Shown here in pieces: positions 32,518-43,441 of a stretch of 64,000 nucleotides of DNA. Origin of the DNA: Melieria omissa (Eukaryota > Arthropoda > Insecta > Diptera > Ulidiidae); contig OZ020268.1 in NCBI GenBank assembly GCA_963971225.1, positions 52,254,404 to 52,318,403 on the forward strand. Direction: 5' to 3'. Below the pieces are notes generated by a model. It was not told the origin of the DNA. It saw nothing but the letters and a program-made list of their open reading frames with translations, and did no database searches. Each line of letters starts with the position of its first letter. Positions within the stretch are counted from its first letter, which is position 1. Both the position numbers and the translations under genes were made by a program.

Positions 32518-32953
32518 AGTTACGTACTGGTCGTACATGCTTACAAGTTAAGGCACGTCGTCACAACGTGACACTAACTTCCAAGGCCAAACCTCAGCAA
32601 TTTCATTTGTAACCCAACACATCATTTCAATTCCCAACGTATTCCCACGGAAGCGTTTGCGCTAAGTCAGCAATTCCAAAACGACAAAACTGCAACGCGA
32701 CAGGTGGAGTTGTAGGCTTCTTTACAATAGCTTGCTAAAATTAAGTTTCAGTCCAGTTCGGTAACTCATTTCAGCAACTGCTGATCGACGGCCTCCATAG
32801 GAGGAAATCCAAAATTTGTTAAGACGTTTTATTGAGATCACATAGTGATAAACTGAAACTATAACTTCCATGAGGGGAAATAAATAATCAAATCCAAAAT
32901 TTATTAAAGCGTTTTATTGAGATACCATACACCAAAAACATTAAAATATAACT
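32518..32953 (+). repeat. Errantiviral LTR serving as 3' end of one element and 5' end of the next
   Basis: Starts AGTTACGTACTGG after the polypurine tract GGGGGGGGTGG and ends ATATAACT. It is followed directly by GGCGCCCAAC..., a primer-site-like sequence, and then by a leader with an env-exon-like ATG. An internal near-duplication (AATCCAAAATTTRTTAA) recurs at about 32807 and 32900. Such LTR sharing usually comes from recombination between LTRs of two copies. Confidence 0.75.
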
Positions 32954-33166
32954 GGCGCCCAACAATCGAAGTCCTCATAGAGGAATAAAAAACCAGTACC
33001 AGATATAAACGACAGCAACCGGATTGCCGAGGAAAGAAGCCAAAACCCACCCGGACAGACGATTGAGAGCAACATGCAAGCAGTAAAATTAATGTAAGCT
33101 ACGCCCAAAACGTAAACTATAGATTGAAATAATTCAACTATTATAGAAAAAATATAAGAGAAGTAG
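32953..33166 (+). other. Leader after the shared LTR, with a candidate env first exon
   Basis: Primer-like TGGCGCCCAACAATCGAAG at 32953, then a leader. ATG 33074 runs six codons plus two bases to a GTAAGC donor at 33094, the same phase as at 1196, 19276, 36094 and 62746. A BEL/Pao LTR cuts it at 33167. Confidence 0.5.
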
Positions 33167-33559
33167 TGTTTGTGTGTTTATATAAGCAGACATTGATCAC
33201 TGCATTGCAATACGATACTATTGCAAGTTAGGCAGCAAAAGTAATTCAGTGTCCGAGACATTGACCGCTGTAATATTTATGCAAGTTAGGCATTTTTACC
33301 TTTTTGTTATTATTCTTAGCTTATTGTGCATTTATGCAATTTTGGTATTTTGGGTTTTGTATTTATGTATATTTTAGCATGTAAGCAATATTGTCAATAT
33401 AAATAAGGGTTCGATAGTCAATAAAGCGTCCAGTGGTAACACAACTTCACAGCGTTTCACTACCATTGTTCTTCAAGGCGACACAGTTCAAGTACTGTTT
33501 TTTGCACCGTGTTTACACTCTGGTGATACGACCAGAAGTGATATTTACTTATACAAACA
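33167..33559 (+). repeat. BEL/Pao 5' LTR
   Basis: TGTTTGTGTG...ACAAACA, with a poly(A) signal AATAAAG near 33421 and a primer-like TGGTGATCCGACTCAAG starting at 33565. A BEL-type gag begins at 33601. There is no 3' LTR to compare, so the ends are provisional. Confidence 0.55.
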
Positions 33560-33600
33560 TTTTTTGGTGATCCGACTCAAGTATCGATCAAACTTCGGCC

Positions 33601-34390
33601 ATGGAATTCGACGAACTGATAAAGCTGCAGCAGGTTGTGGGAAAAGAAATCCAGCAAGTAGTGGTTAACTACAAAAAGGACTCAAACGCAAGAAAAGCAT
33701 CGGAGGAGTACTTCGAGGAACGACTCAACCGGAGCAAATTCCTCTCCAGCATCAATATTTTACCTTCTACACGGAGATTAGCAATTTAGTGCACGAATAC
33801 ACGGCGCATTTTGAAAAAAAAATTGAAGAAATACGCAACACGGCAAGCGCAACTCAAGGTTTCGCCATGGAACCATCCTAGCATGATCTACTGAAGAAAA
33901 CCCAAGCAAAGGACAAAGATTGACGGCTTAATCAAACGACAAAACACATCGAAGGTATCATTGAGGAGATTTTTGGGCACAGTGTTGCTCACTAATCAAT
34001 CGTCCGCATATTACAAGGTCAAATGCCAAACAATCAAGCAGTTTTGGCAACAAATAGAGGCATTAAATTTCGCGATATGGGATATGCATGATGATCCAGC
34101 AACTGCAGACTACGATTTCGAGGAATATTTAGAACTAGAAACTCTGTGCAAATGCAAGAACATAAAACAGAACTCACAATAAAAAGCGAAATAGAGCCTG
34201 TACAGCCAACATCAACTCATGTAAGTATAAATGCGCTCCCGCTGCCTAAAGTGACCATACCAAAGTTTGATGGAGACTACCTGAAGTGGCAACAATTCCA
34301 CGATATGTTTAGTAAAATGGTTCACGTGCAGCCCCTACCGAAGGTCCAGAAGATGTGGTATCTCAAGACTAATATCGCATCCGAAGCGAT
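33601..34390 (+). pseudogene. gag: BEL/Pao gag fragment (frameshifted, truncated)
   Basis: ATG 33601 opens a basic, coiled N-terminus ending at a stop near 33789. The sensible reading shifts there (FYTEIS, VHEY) and again later. At 34215-34380 the DUF1759-type core is clear: LPLPKVTIPKFDGDYLKWQQF, then F-KMVH and a WYLKTNIASEA motif. Similarity fades after 34390. Only the front of gag remains. Confidence 0.75.
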
Positions 34391-34980
34391 AAACAAACGA
34401 GGCGGAAGAACCACTCCAACCGGCCAACGGGTAACAATGCTTTCAAAAGAGGACCCTCATCATCAAACGGTAGTGCTCCAAGTTCCAAAGGCTCTACAAC
34501 ATTAATAAAACCCCGGAGGATATTTGAGACAAGGAGTGAACGAACCGAGTAATGAGGAGGAAACATGCGGCGCCGTACAATCGCATTTTTTATAAGTTGA
34601 CGGACGGCACCAATATTTCCGGATGTTGACATTAACACTTCAGTTAATGTCAACAACCATACAATGTTGATGAGGAACGCACTTTTTTCGGATGTTGGCA
34701 TTGGCACTTCAGTTAATATCAACAACCATACAATTTTGGCAAAGAACGCTGGCAATGCGTCTGCGACTAATTTCGCAACGCATTGCGGCGTCCACTCTTT
34801 TGGACAAAAACGCTGGCAGGGCTGCGAGTATCGATTTCGCAATATCGACTTCGCAGCGCGAAGTCAGCGATGGGCTTGGGTTAGAGGGTAAGATGATATT
34901 AGCTGTTAGTTTAGTTTTAAGTTGAACTTTTACTAATCCGATCGACTCGGCACATAACTTATATAAACAGCGACGTTTCT
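34391..34980. other. Unassigned stretch with a ~62-bp near-duplication
   Basis: No gene recognised. About 34619-34680 and 34689-34750 are near-copies (GGATGTTGRCATTRRCACTT and a CAACCATACAAT segment). In the first, TTGACATTAAC and GTTAATGTCAA can pair around CACTTCA. It may be LTR debris. Confidence 0.4.
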
Positions 34981-35340
34981 AGTTCCATACCTTACCTAAA
35001 GCATGTAGGACAAAGCGGGAAGTCCTTTGAATTTCTGATCGACACGGGGGCAAGCAAGAATATTATTAAGCCTTACGACCGCCTTTCCTCGTTCAAACAC
35101 CAGGGGGACCGATTTCCATTAACGATCCATTGTTACCTTTTAAGTATTCTCCGGATTAAAGTCGTTCGACGGCATAATCGGCGACGACACCCTGAAAAAA
35201 CTGGAGGCCGTAATCGATCGCAAAAATCATACGCTAACTATTAAACCCAACATTGCGATTCCACTTAAAAACAAATTACTCACTTTCCCGAACCACCTGA
35301 CCGACCTCACGGATGTACCGGTTCGGTCCCCTTTACGCTA
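34981..35340 (+). pseudogene. pol: Gypsy-type protease fragment
   Basis: FLIDTGASKNIIKP at about 35033-35075, then a frameshift, then KSFDGIIGDDTLKKLEAVID. The same pair of motifs occurs in element A pol (3465, 3639). No RT or other pol region follows, so this is a scrap bounded by deletions. Confidence 0.75.
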
Positions 35341-35731
35341 ATGACAGCATAAGAACAACAGTGGTGGCTGAAATCAGGACGACGACTAATGACCCAATCG
35401 AAGTTAACAGTGTACAAATGATGTACGTGCTGGAAACAATAACAAACAGGACTCCAAAATTCCATTACCACACGTTTTGCTGACAACGCGTCTAGCTCCA
35501 CATCAATAAACAGCACCTGCAACGAAAAGCGCAGCAACAACAACAACAACGATAGGTAACTCCAACGACCGAAGAGCGACAATAGGGCTAGAGTAAAGCT
35601 TAGAGAAACTTTGTAAGTCAGTCTTAAGTTGACATTCGTAAAATAAAGGAGCACTAGCTCCGAAAAAAATATTTTTTTTAAGAAACAAAAATTTAATTTA
35701 ATTAAAATTTTTTAATTAACGAAGTAGAACT
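35341..35731. other. Possible LTR remnant, low complexity
   Basis: CAACAA-rich and AT-rich sequence with an AATAAAGGAGCACTAGCTCC segment near 35643 that could be an LTR polyadenylation region. No primer site or ORF was recognised. Confidence 0.35.
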
Positions 35732-35960
35732 AAGCCTGAAAATCAAAAAGTAAGGCTCCGCGAGTGACCCCGTAAAAATAAGCCTGAAAATGAAAATTAA
35801 GGCTAAGTGATTGACCCCGCAGAGATAACACTGAAAAGCAAAAAGTAAGTCTCGGACAGTGACTAGGTGATGAAAAGAAAGGCCTGAAACAAACAGATTA
35901 AGGCTCTACGAGTGCTGTGAAAAGCCCGAAAATTTAAAAGAAAGGCTCAACGTGGGAAGC
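35732..35960 (+). repeat. Leader array of ~48-bp units, each a short hairpin
   Basis: Five degenerate units start near 35732, 35780, 35827, 35880 and 35932. Most pair (A)GCCT with AGGC(T) around an A-rich loop (AAGCCTGAAAAT...TAAGGCT). The array lies upstream of an env-exon-like ATG at 36080 and so probably in an errantiviral leader. It is a different hairpin family from the ACCCTC-loop type. Confidence 0.6.
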
Positions 35961-36079
35961 AATAAAGCGGATACTAAGTGACAAGGAAGTTTGGCCAAAC
36001 ACGACGTCGAGGGACCTAAGTACACAAGGAAAGGGAATATCCCAAATCGTTTACCAACCCAAAAGCCCCGGCGTTGGCG

Positions 36080-36093
36080 ATGTTAAAATTATT
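36080..36093 (+). other. Candidate env first exon with donor (orphan leader)
   Basis: ATG 36080, four codons plus two bases, then GTAAGT at 36094. Same phase as the other leaders. The rest of the element is lost at the mdg3-type insertion (36265). Confidence 0.45.
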
Positions 36094-36264
36094 GTAAGTT
36101 ATTCTAAGTCTAATAAATTAAAATTGCCAATTTAAAAACACAAAAAGTGTAACCGAGCAAGAAAATAAAAATAAAAGTAAAACCAGGAATAAAAATATAT
36201 CAAAATCAATTAAAGTTTAACCAAGTGAAATTTGAATTGAAAATTTATAGAGAAATTAATATAG

Positions 36265-36500
36265 TGTAAGCATTGCATAAAGAAAAAAAACAAGAATTTT
36301 ATTATTTGGTGCGCCCGGTGCGCCATATGGCTTGCCATCCGCAGCCAACTTCGCTGTTTGCGATCAGCCTGGACTACCGCAGCCAACATGCAAACTTCCT
36401 TTTTTTTAATTTGATCGCTGAAGGGAAAAGACGGGAAAAGGAAAATAAATCTAAAAACATCTTTGTAAATAAATAATAAATAAGAGAAATACTTTGTTAA
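36265..36500 (+). repeat. 5' LTR, mdg3-clade element 1
   Basis: Starts TGTAAGCATTGC. Pairs with 41183-41419. Followed by the primer core CTCAGAAGTGGGAT (36503-36516), close to a tRNA-Leu 3' end complement. Confidence 0.88.
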
Positions 36501-36517
36501 GTCTCAGAAGTGGGATC

Positions 36518-38137
36518 ATGAATTTAAGAAATTCAACCGCGAAAGGTGTCAATCTCAATTGCGCCAAGTCGGCGACCGCAGTCTCCACAAACAAGAGCGC
36601 CACGTATCTCGGGGGTGCTCCGGCGGACAAGCGCACCACCGCTGCTCCTGTTGCCACCGACTTCGCTACAACCGCTAATCTACCTGCTGCCACCGACTTC
36701 ACCGCTGCCACGGACACAACTGATTTTACTGCTGTCACCGACGTTACTGCCGTCACCGATGTTACTGCCGCCACCGATGTAACCGATCCTAGTGCTGTCA
36801 CCGACGCCGCTGCCACCACCGCTGCATCCGCATCCATTTTCGACGAAACTGCCGCCACCATGCCCAAATCGACTAAACCTGGGCCCAACAATGGTCGTGA
36901 AGACATGAGCTCACGGGACCTGCAGGAGGAGGTTGCCCGGTTGAACATGCAAAGGGAGCTACTACTATTGAGGCGCGAAGTGGAAGCTCTGCAACACTAT
37001 GGCCACTGAAGCTCGGCAAACCACATGGCCTCTGTCGAGGCCCTAGTAACAAAATTCACGGGCGACGATTCGCAAGACATAAGGAAGTGGTTTCACAATC
37101 TGGAGGACACGCTCGAGATGTTCCAGTGTGATGAGCGCAGCAGACTTGTATGTACGTGGCGACTCCTGGATGGAACCGCAAAATTATTTGCTAGCGCGGT
37201 GTGCGCCACTACGTACAACCAACTGAAGCAGTCATTGCTGCGTGAATTCAGTCAGACGCATACACTCCTGGAAGTGCACGAGCAGCTCAGGAATCGAAAG
37301 CGCAGAGCAGGGGAGAGCCTGCAACGGTACATAGTGGAGATGCGGGTTATAGCAGACAGGGCCAACCTCCCGGAGCACGTCGTGGTCGACGCTGTCGTCG
37401 CTGGATTAAACGAAAGGTCGCCGCTGGTCTCGATGCTGTACCAGGCCACCACCTTTGAGCAACTGAAGGTGCAGTTCGAACGATATTCTAAGTTGCAACG
37501 TCAGCGAGCAACCGAAGTGCCACCGCCGAGGGCCCCGGTAGTGCCAGCCAAGCAGCGTAGTCAATCGGATGCGCCACGCTGCTTCAATTGCTCACAGTTC
37601 GGGCATTACCAGTCGCAGTGCCCTAAGCCGCAACGGAAACCTGGATCATGCTTCAAGTGTGGCGAAATGGGGCATTTCCATCAATCTTGCCCGCGGAAAC
37701 TGAGGACTGTCGGCGCCATTGACGAGCCCACCACGCTTAGTCAGGGGCGACAGGGTGCGGAGTTGGCTGAGGCGGTGGACGCTATGCAAACGGTAAGTGT
37801 CGTCATCTTAGGTGATCAAAGCGAACGCACTGAGGCTAATTATTTTCTTTCCCTTCTTGACTCCGGTAGCCCGAAGAGTTTTATTAGGCGAGCAATAATT
37901 CCATTCAACTTTTATGCGAAGTTAAGGCCCAGTAATTACCGCGGTGTGGGTAGCGAACGACTTAGGACGTATGGCGAAATTTTATGCCAAATACGAATGA
38001 AGGGGCAGACGATTGAACACCAGTTTTCCATCCTACCTGATGCAGATCTTTCCGTGCCCGAGATCTGTTACAAAAATTTCAAATCTTTTTATGTAAATTT
38101 AAGAAAGTTAAAATGTATTCTAGAACAGAGTTTGTAA
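36518..38137 (+). pseudogene. gag: gag-protease, mdg3-clade element 1 (in-frame TGA)
   Basis: ATG 36518. The N-terminal part contains a Thr-rich run of TD-T/V-T-A repeats (about 36655-36830) and a leucine-rich coil. TGA stands in frame at 37007-37009 and the same frame continues: FTGDDSQDIRKWFHNLED, a capsid-like core, two CCHC knuckles (37580-37695: CFNCSQFGHYQSQC and CFKCGEMGHFHQSC) and a protease LLDSGSPKSFI (about 37855). It ends at 38135, overlapping the pol frame by -1. The TGA could be a mutation or, less likely, a read-through site. Confidence 0.8.
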
Positions 38138-41100
38138 AGTTGAAAACGGCATTAAAGGAATCAAAGAATTTAGATAGCATTGCGTTCGATTTGTTCAACC
38201 TGAGGAAGAATTGTGGTATGTGTTCAAAGTGTCTGACTAAAATTAGAAACAAAGAAGAGACCCGGTCGATTCCACCATGCCAGGCTGGTGGTGCGGAGTG
38301 TACAGAGGAGGTTCCAGAGGAAAACTATACGCTGTTAGTTCACGCGGTTGAAGTAGCGAATAAGAGCAGGGAATACAAGATTAGGTTTTGCCTTGATCAG
38401 GATACTGCCTTGGGGAATGTTCGCCGTACTTCATTAGACTTAGGCCGCCATGTAGACATCAATCCTGAGCTCAAAGAAGACCAACTGTTAAAATTGAGGG
38501 CGACCATCGACGAAACTTACTGTAGTCCCAAGCCTGCATTAGCAGCAGAGGTCGACCATTACAATTACCAAATGAAGATTAAATTGACAGATGACACCCC
38601 ATTCCACTGTGCGCCCATAAGACTCTCTTATTTAGAAAAAGCAGAAGTGCAGGGGATTATTCACAAGCTGCTCTCCGATGGAGTCATTAGATACAGTAAT
38701 TCCCCCTATGCGTCCGCAACTGTCCTAATCAGGAAAAAGAATGGGGAGTTAAGATTATGCGTGGATTATAGACCTCTAAATAAAAAAACTATCCGCGACA
38801 ATTTTCCGATGCCATTGATTGAAGATTGTTTAGAGTACTTGTCTGGCAAGAACATTTTTACAGTTCTAGATTTGAAAAGTGGGTTCCACCAGGTCCAGAT
38901 GCATGAAGACTCTATTAAGTACACATCGTTTTTGACGCCTGGACGGCAGTATGAATATACAAGAATGCCTTTTGGTTTAAAGAACGCCCCCGCGGTCTTC
39001 CAGCGGTTCGTATGCGAAATACTTAGGGATTTGTTGCAGTCGGGGAAGATAGTTGTTTTTATGAATGACATAATGGTGGCCACAGTAGACTTCGACACGC
39101 ACGTACAGGTGATAGCTGAGGTCCTCAGTCGCTTATATAAGAGGGGCCTAGAACTGAAGATGGAGAAATGCAAGTTGGGCTATTTCCAAGTAAACTTTTT
39201 AGGATATAACATCCACGCGAATGGCATACCACCAAATAGTGAACACCTTGAAAGCATCAAGCGCTTTCCGAAACCCCAAAACATTAAGCAGCTCCAACGG
39301 TGCCTTGGGTTGTTTTCATACTTCCGGAAGTTTGTTCCTTCGTTTTCCTCAATTGCCAGACCGTTAACAAGTCTACTTAAGAAAGATGTTCCCTTTAATT
39401 TCGATGAGCCTTGTGAGCGGGCCTTCCAGACACTTAAAGATCTCTTGATAACCGCACCGGTCTTAGCAATTTATAGTCCCGTTAAAGAAACTGAATTACA
39501 CACTGATGCGAGTAACCTAGGATTTGGTGCCATTTTAATGCAAAAACAGGACGATGGAAGGTTCCATCCGGTATCCTATTTTTCAAAGACTGCATCTGAG
39601 TCGGAATCCAAGTTGCATAGCTTTGAGCTGGAAACTCTCGCTATCGTTTACGCTCTCGAGCGGTTTAGAACAGAATTAATGGGGATAGCCTTTACAATAG
39701 TCACCGATTGTAGCGCTTTAGCTCAAGCCGTGGAGAAGAAATCAGTCAATCAGCGTATCGCCAGATGGGTATTCAATTTCGAAAACTTCAATTATAAAGT
39801 AAGGCACCGCAGCGGGGTTACTATGGGTCATGTTGATGCCCTCAGCCGATGCCATTTGATAAGTCCTGATGACGTTAATGATGTTGACGTAAATATTCAG
39901 ATTACTCAGAACAGGGATCCAACCATACGGACGATTAGAGACAAGCTCGAAGTGGGGCCAGTACAACATTATGAACTGAAGGATGGGCTAATATTCAAGT
40001 CCGATGCAAAGTCAGGTCACCTACAACTCTACGTGCCATCAGAAATGGAATCAAACTTAATTAGGGTAACACACGAAAAGGTAGGGCATATGGGAGTGGA
40101 CAAGACCGTAGACCAAATTAAGAAGCATTACTGGTTTCCCAAGTTACGGAAGAAGGTTGGGCAGTATATCCTAAATTGCATAAAATGTATAACTTACTCG
40201 CCGACTGCGCGCTTAAATGAGCGAAACTTACATAACATCCCACGGTCCACATAGACCACTTCGGCCCACTTCCCGCTATTCGGTCAGTCAGAAGACATAT
40301 ACTGGTGGTAGTAGATAATTTTACAAAGTTCGTCAAATTGTATGCAGTGAAAACTACCAGCACGAGCGAAGTATGCGCTTCCCTGCAGAAATACTTCGAT
40401 AACTACAGTCGACCTAGACGTATTATTAGTGACCGGGGAACATGTTTCACCTCAAATGATTTTGCTGATTTTGTAAAGAAAAACAATATTCAGCACATCA
40501 AAGTTGCAGTTGCGTCGGCCCAAGCCAACGGACAGGTAGAAAGAGTAAACAGGGTACTGAAGGCCATGTTGTCGAAGCTCACTGAACCACTTAGCCATTC
40601 GGACTGGATCAGTAAATTGACCCTTGCAGAATACGCAATAAATAATTCCACTCACTCCTCTACCCACAAGTCGCCAAGTATGCTGCTCTTTGGCGTTGAG
40701 CAACGGAGCAGGATTATCGACGAGCTTACCGAGTACCTACAGGAAAAAGTTATTGACCCTGAGATCCGGGATTTAGAGAAGGTACGATCAGAAGCATTGC
40801 ATTCGATAGAGAAGTCTCAGGCCTATAACTTGAAATATTTTTTGAATCATAGCGTACCTGCTAAAGTTTATAATGTCGGTGACTATGTGGTCTTGAAGAA
40901 CGTAGACACCACTATGGGGACTAACAAAAAATTCATCCCCAGATACCGAGGACCTTACGTGATTAGCAAGAAACTGCCGAACGATCGATATGTGTTGAGG
41001 GACGTTGAGAACTTTCAGGTTACTCAAATACCCTACGATGGTGTGGTTGAATCGTGCCGCTTACGATTGTGGGTCAGACCTGTTCAGACGTCAGACACTT

Positions 41101-41198
41101 TGATTACATCTGTCGATGACGACACTAGAGCCGAGCTTCTTGCCACTCGATCGAGTCGATCGAGCTGTCAGGAGGGCCGAGCTGTAAGCATTGCATAA
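38113..41198 (+). pseudogene. pol: pol, mdg3-clade element 1 (RT, RNase H, integrase; frameshift, RT site changed)
   Basis: The RT is open with VLDLKSGFHQVQM and PFGLKNAPAVFQR, but the catalytic box reads FMND (39058-39069) instead of Y-x-DD. RNase H: HTDASNLGFGAILMQ, TDCSAL. Integrase: HHCC zinc motif (about 40070-40190). Near 40240 a small deletion shifts the frame, which resumes at VHIDHFGP. Then D at SDRGTCF and E at QVERVNR, and a GPYVI motif. It ends at 41198 just inside the LTR. Confidence 0.85.
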
Positions 41199-41419
41199 AG
41201 AAAAAAAACAAGAATTTTATTATTTGGTGCACCCGATGCGCCATATGGCTTGCCATCCGCAGCCAACTTCGCTGTCTGCGATCAGCCTGGACTACCGCAG
41301 CCAACATGCAAACTTCCTTTTTTTTTAATTTGATCGCTGAAGGGAAAAGACGCGAAAAGGAAAATAAATCTAAAAACATCTTTGTAAATAAATAATAAAT
41401 AAGAGAAATACTTTGTAAA
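41183..41419 (+). repeat. 3' LTR, mdg3-clade element 1
   Basis: 237 bp. Differs from the 5' LTR at about five sites plus one T-run length. Followed by ATAG, the target duplicate. Confidence 0.88.
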
Positions 41420-41701
41420 ATAGAAATAATATTTAAGACATTTATACTTAAGGAAATAATTTAGTTACTTCACCTTTTGCTAATAAAAAGGAAAAATTGG
41501 AATGTAGCAATGAGACTTCACCTGCATGACTGACTACTTGGCGTAATACAATATTACGATCCATGGTCACAAGTGTTCAAGCGAAGTCTCAGCAAGTGAC
41601 TCCGCGCACTGAATGTGTATACCGCAGCGTCAGCATTTTCGCACGCTAGCCGGTCTGCATATTTGACGCACAGCTTAAGCCGATGGTTTTGGATTTGCAA
41701 A

Positions 41702-41867
41702 TGTCACCGACCAACGAGCGAGTTGGCATTCGGCAAGCGTCGTGAGCGCACGCGCATAGTCGCGCACTCAGCAGTTTTTGTATTGTTTTAGAAACTTAAG
41801 TTAACTCGCTTTGGACAATGAAATTAATAAAAGTTACAAAATCATAAATCAGAAACCGTGTGTAACA
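41702..41867 (+). repeat. 5' LTR, mdg3-clade element 2
   Basis: TGTCACCGACCAACG...GTGTGTAACA, identical to 46546-46711. Confidence 0.92.
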
Positions 41868-41882
41868 GCTCAGAAGTGGGAT

Positions 41883-42331
41883 ACATTTGGCCAAAAACGG
41901 ACAAACGATAAGGGGAAGAGACGCTTCCAAAACGACATTAAAAGGCACAACGGCCAACGAATAAGGGCACGACGAAAACGAAACGAGAAAGGAACGCTTT
42001 CAAAACAAAGCACAACGAGTAACGGAAAGCGCACGACGGCGAAACGGCAACGGTTGCGCAGTCGCTAACGCTGACTAAGGGCAGCGCAGCGGCAACGAAA
42101 GCAAAACGAGGATAGAGGAGCACGCGAACACGGAGAACGGGCAACATCGAATTCGCAGCAAGAAAGGCTAGCCAGTGGAATTTTCCGCGCATAAGGAAAG
42201 AGAAACAAAGAAGGGAGAAGCTCAGCGTCGGCTGAGGAGAACTTTCGAGAAGCATAAGGCGTCAGGTGAAGCCGTGAAGTAACGAGGAAGAACAGTTTGA
42301 ACACTTTTAGCGGCTGGACGTGTCAGAAGCG
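41883..42331 (+). other. Leader of mdg3-clade element 2
   Basis: Purine-rich, CGA/ACG-rich untranslated leader between the primer core and the gag ATG. Open frames here are low-complexity and not supported as genes. Confidence 0.5.
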
Positions 42332-43441
42332 ATGGTGAAAATTAAACTAAACAATTTGAAAGTAGAGCAGCTGAATAGGCTGCTGGCAAGCCAGAATGTT
42401 CAGATGTCTGGGAACAAGGCAGCAAAAATTCATAAACTGGCGGACATTTTTGGAGCGGACGAAGTGGACATGGAGGAACTGGAAGGAAGCAACGACACCA
42501 CGCACCAGCAGATAAACGAGTTGCGGCAGGCTTTGATGGAACTGACGAAAACGGTAACTGAATTGGCTGCTATAAGAGCCGTGGGCATAGAGGACAGCAC
42601 GGTGGTTGCGCAGGAACCGCCGAGGAGTACGTCGACACCAACAAACGAGGACAGGATGTCTGCAACAGCACGTCAAGCAACGGCAGCATCGCAGCGATTT
42701 TCCGGCGTTCACGAGATTACCGGGCTACTCCCGGAGTTTGATCCTCTAAGAGGCAGTGTCAGTTCGCAGGGCTTCATCGAGAAGACGGTACAGCTGCAAA
42801 GTGCGTATGGGTGGTCGGAGCAGGAAGTGTTGGTGGCTGCGCAGTCTAAGCTGCGAGGGGTGGCAAAACCGTGGTTGGATGCGCAACAAGTCTTCCAGAA
42901 GGGGCAATCGTTTGTGAATGCGTTTACTCGGGATTTTCCAACAAGAACTACGTCGGCGCAGGTGCATCGAGACATGGCACAACGTAAGCGTCAACAACGG
43001 GAAACCTTGGAAGAGTATTATTATGTCATGCTGAATATGGGTAGGCGTGGCAGGGTGGACGAGGAGTCCATCAATGCATATGTCATAGCCGGGCTGAACG
43101 ATGTCTATTTGTCGCGCACGTTAATGGCGCTAAAGCTGTCAACCTGCAATGATCTTTTACGCGCACTGGAGGGGATGACGGTTCCACCAGCACCAACGAC
43201 GACACGCACCAGTGCATCAGCTGAACGAACTACAAACGAACCGGTACAGAAACCGCCGACGGACAAAAGTGCTACAATTGCAGCGAAATGGGGCATATTT
43301 CATCGAAGTGTCCGCAGCCTCAACGAAAGCCGCGGTGCACGAAATGCAACAAAGTGGGTCATGACGCAAACGTCTGCCGTGCAGGTAGGCCAGCAGTGGC
43401 GGAAGTGCATATCAACGACGAGGGAGCAGCGAATCCAGTGA
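42332..43441 (+). pseudogene. gag: gag, mdg3-clade element 2 (zinc knuckles out of frame)
   Basis: ATG 42332. Begins VKIKLNNLKVEQLNRLLASQ, SAP-like, then a Thr/Ala-rich linker and a capsid-like region with a DMAQRKRQQRETLEEYYYVM motif. The CCHC knuckles (KCYNCSEMGHISSKC and KCNKVGHDANVC, 43269-43378) lie in another frame, the one that continues into protease. A one-base change near 43200-43260 therefore separates them. The frame beyond that point to 43441 is probably not protein. Confidence 0.75.

Larger units (their letters stand above)
36265..41419 (+). mobile_element. mdg3-clade LTR retrotransposon 1 (5.2 kb)
   Basis: LTRs 36265-36500 and 41183-41419 are about 2% diverged by eye and flanked by ATAG (36261-36264 and 41420-41423). 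It has a tRNA-Leu-like primer core, gag with two CCHC knuckles, pol, and a polypurine-like AGGAGGGCCGAGC before the 3' LTR. There is no env. It carries a gag stop, a frameshift and a mutated RT active site. Confidence 0.9.

Noticed and set aside
36451..36948. Minus-strand Val/Ala-rich ORF
   Set aside because: It is the shadow of the Thr-rich repeat in gag on the plus strand.
41811..42068. Small basic protein in the leader of mdg3-clade element 2
   Set aside because: It overlaps the LTR and primer site, is low in complexity and has no family resemblance.
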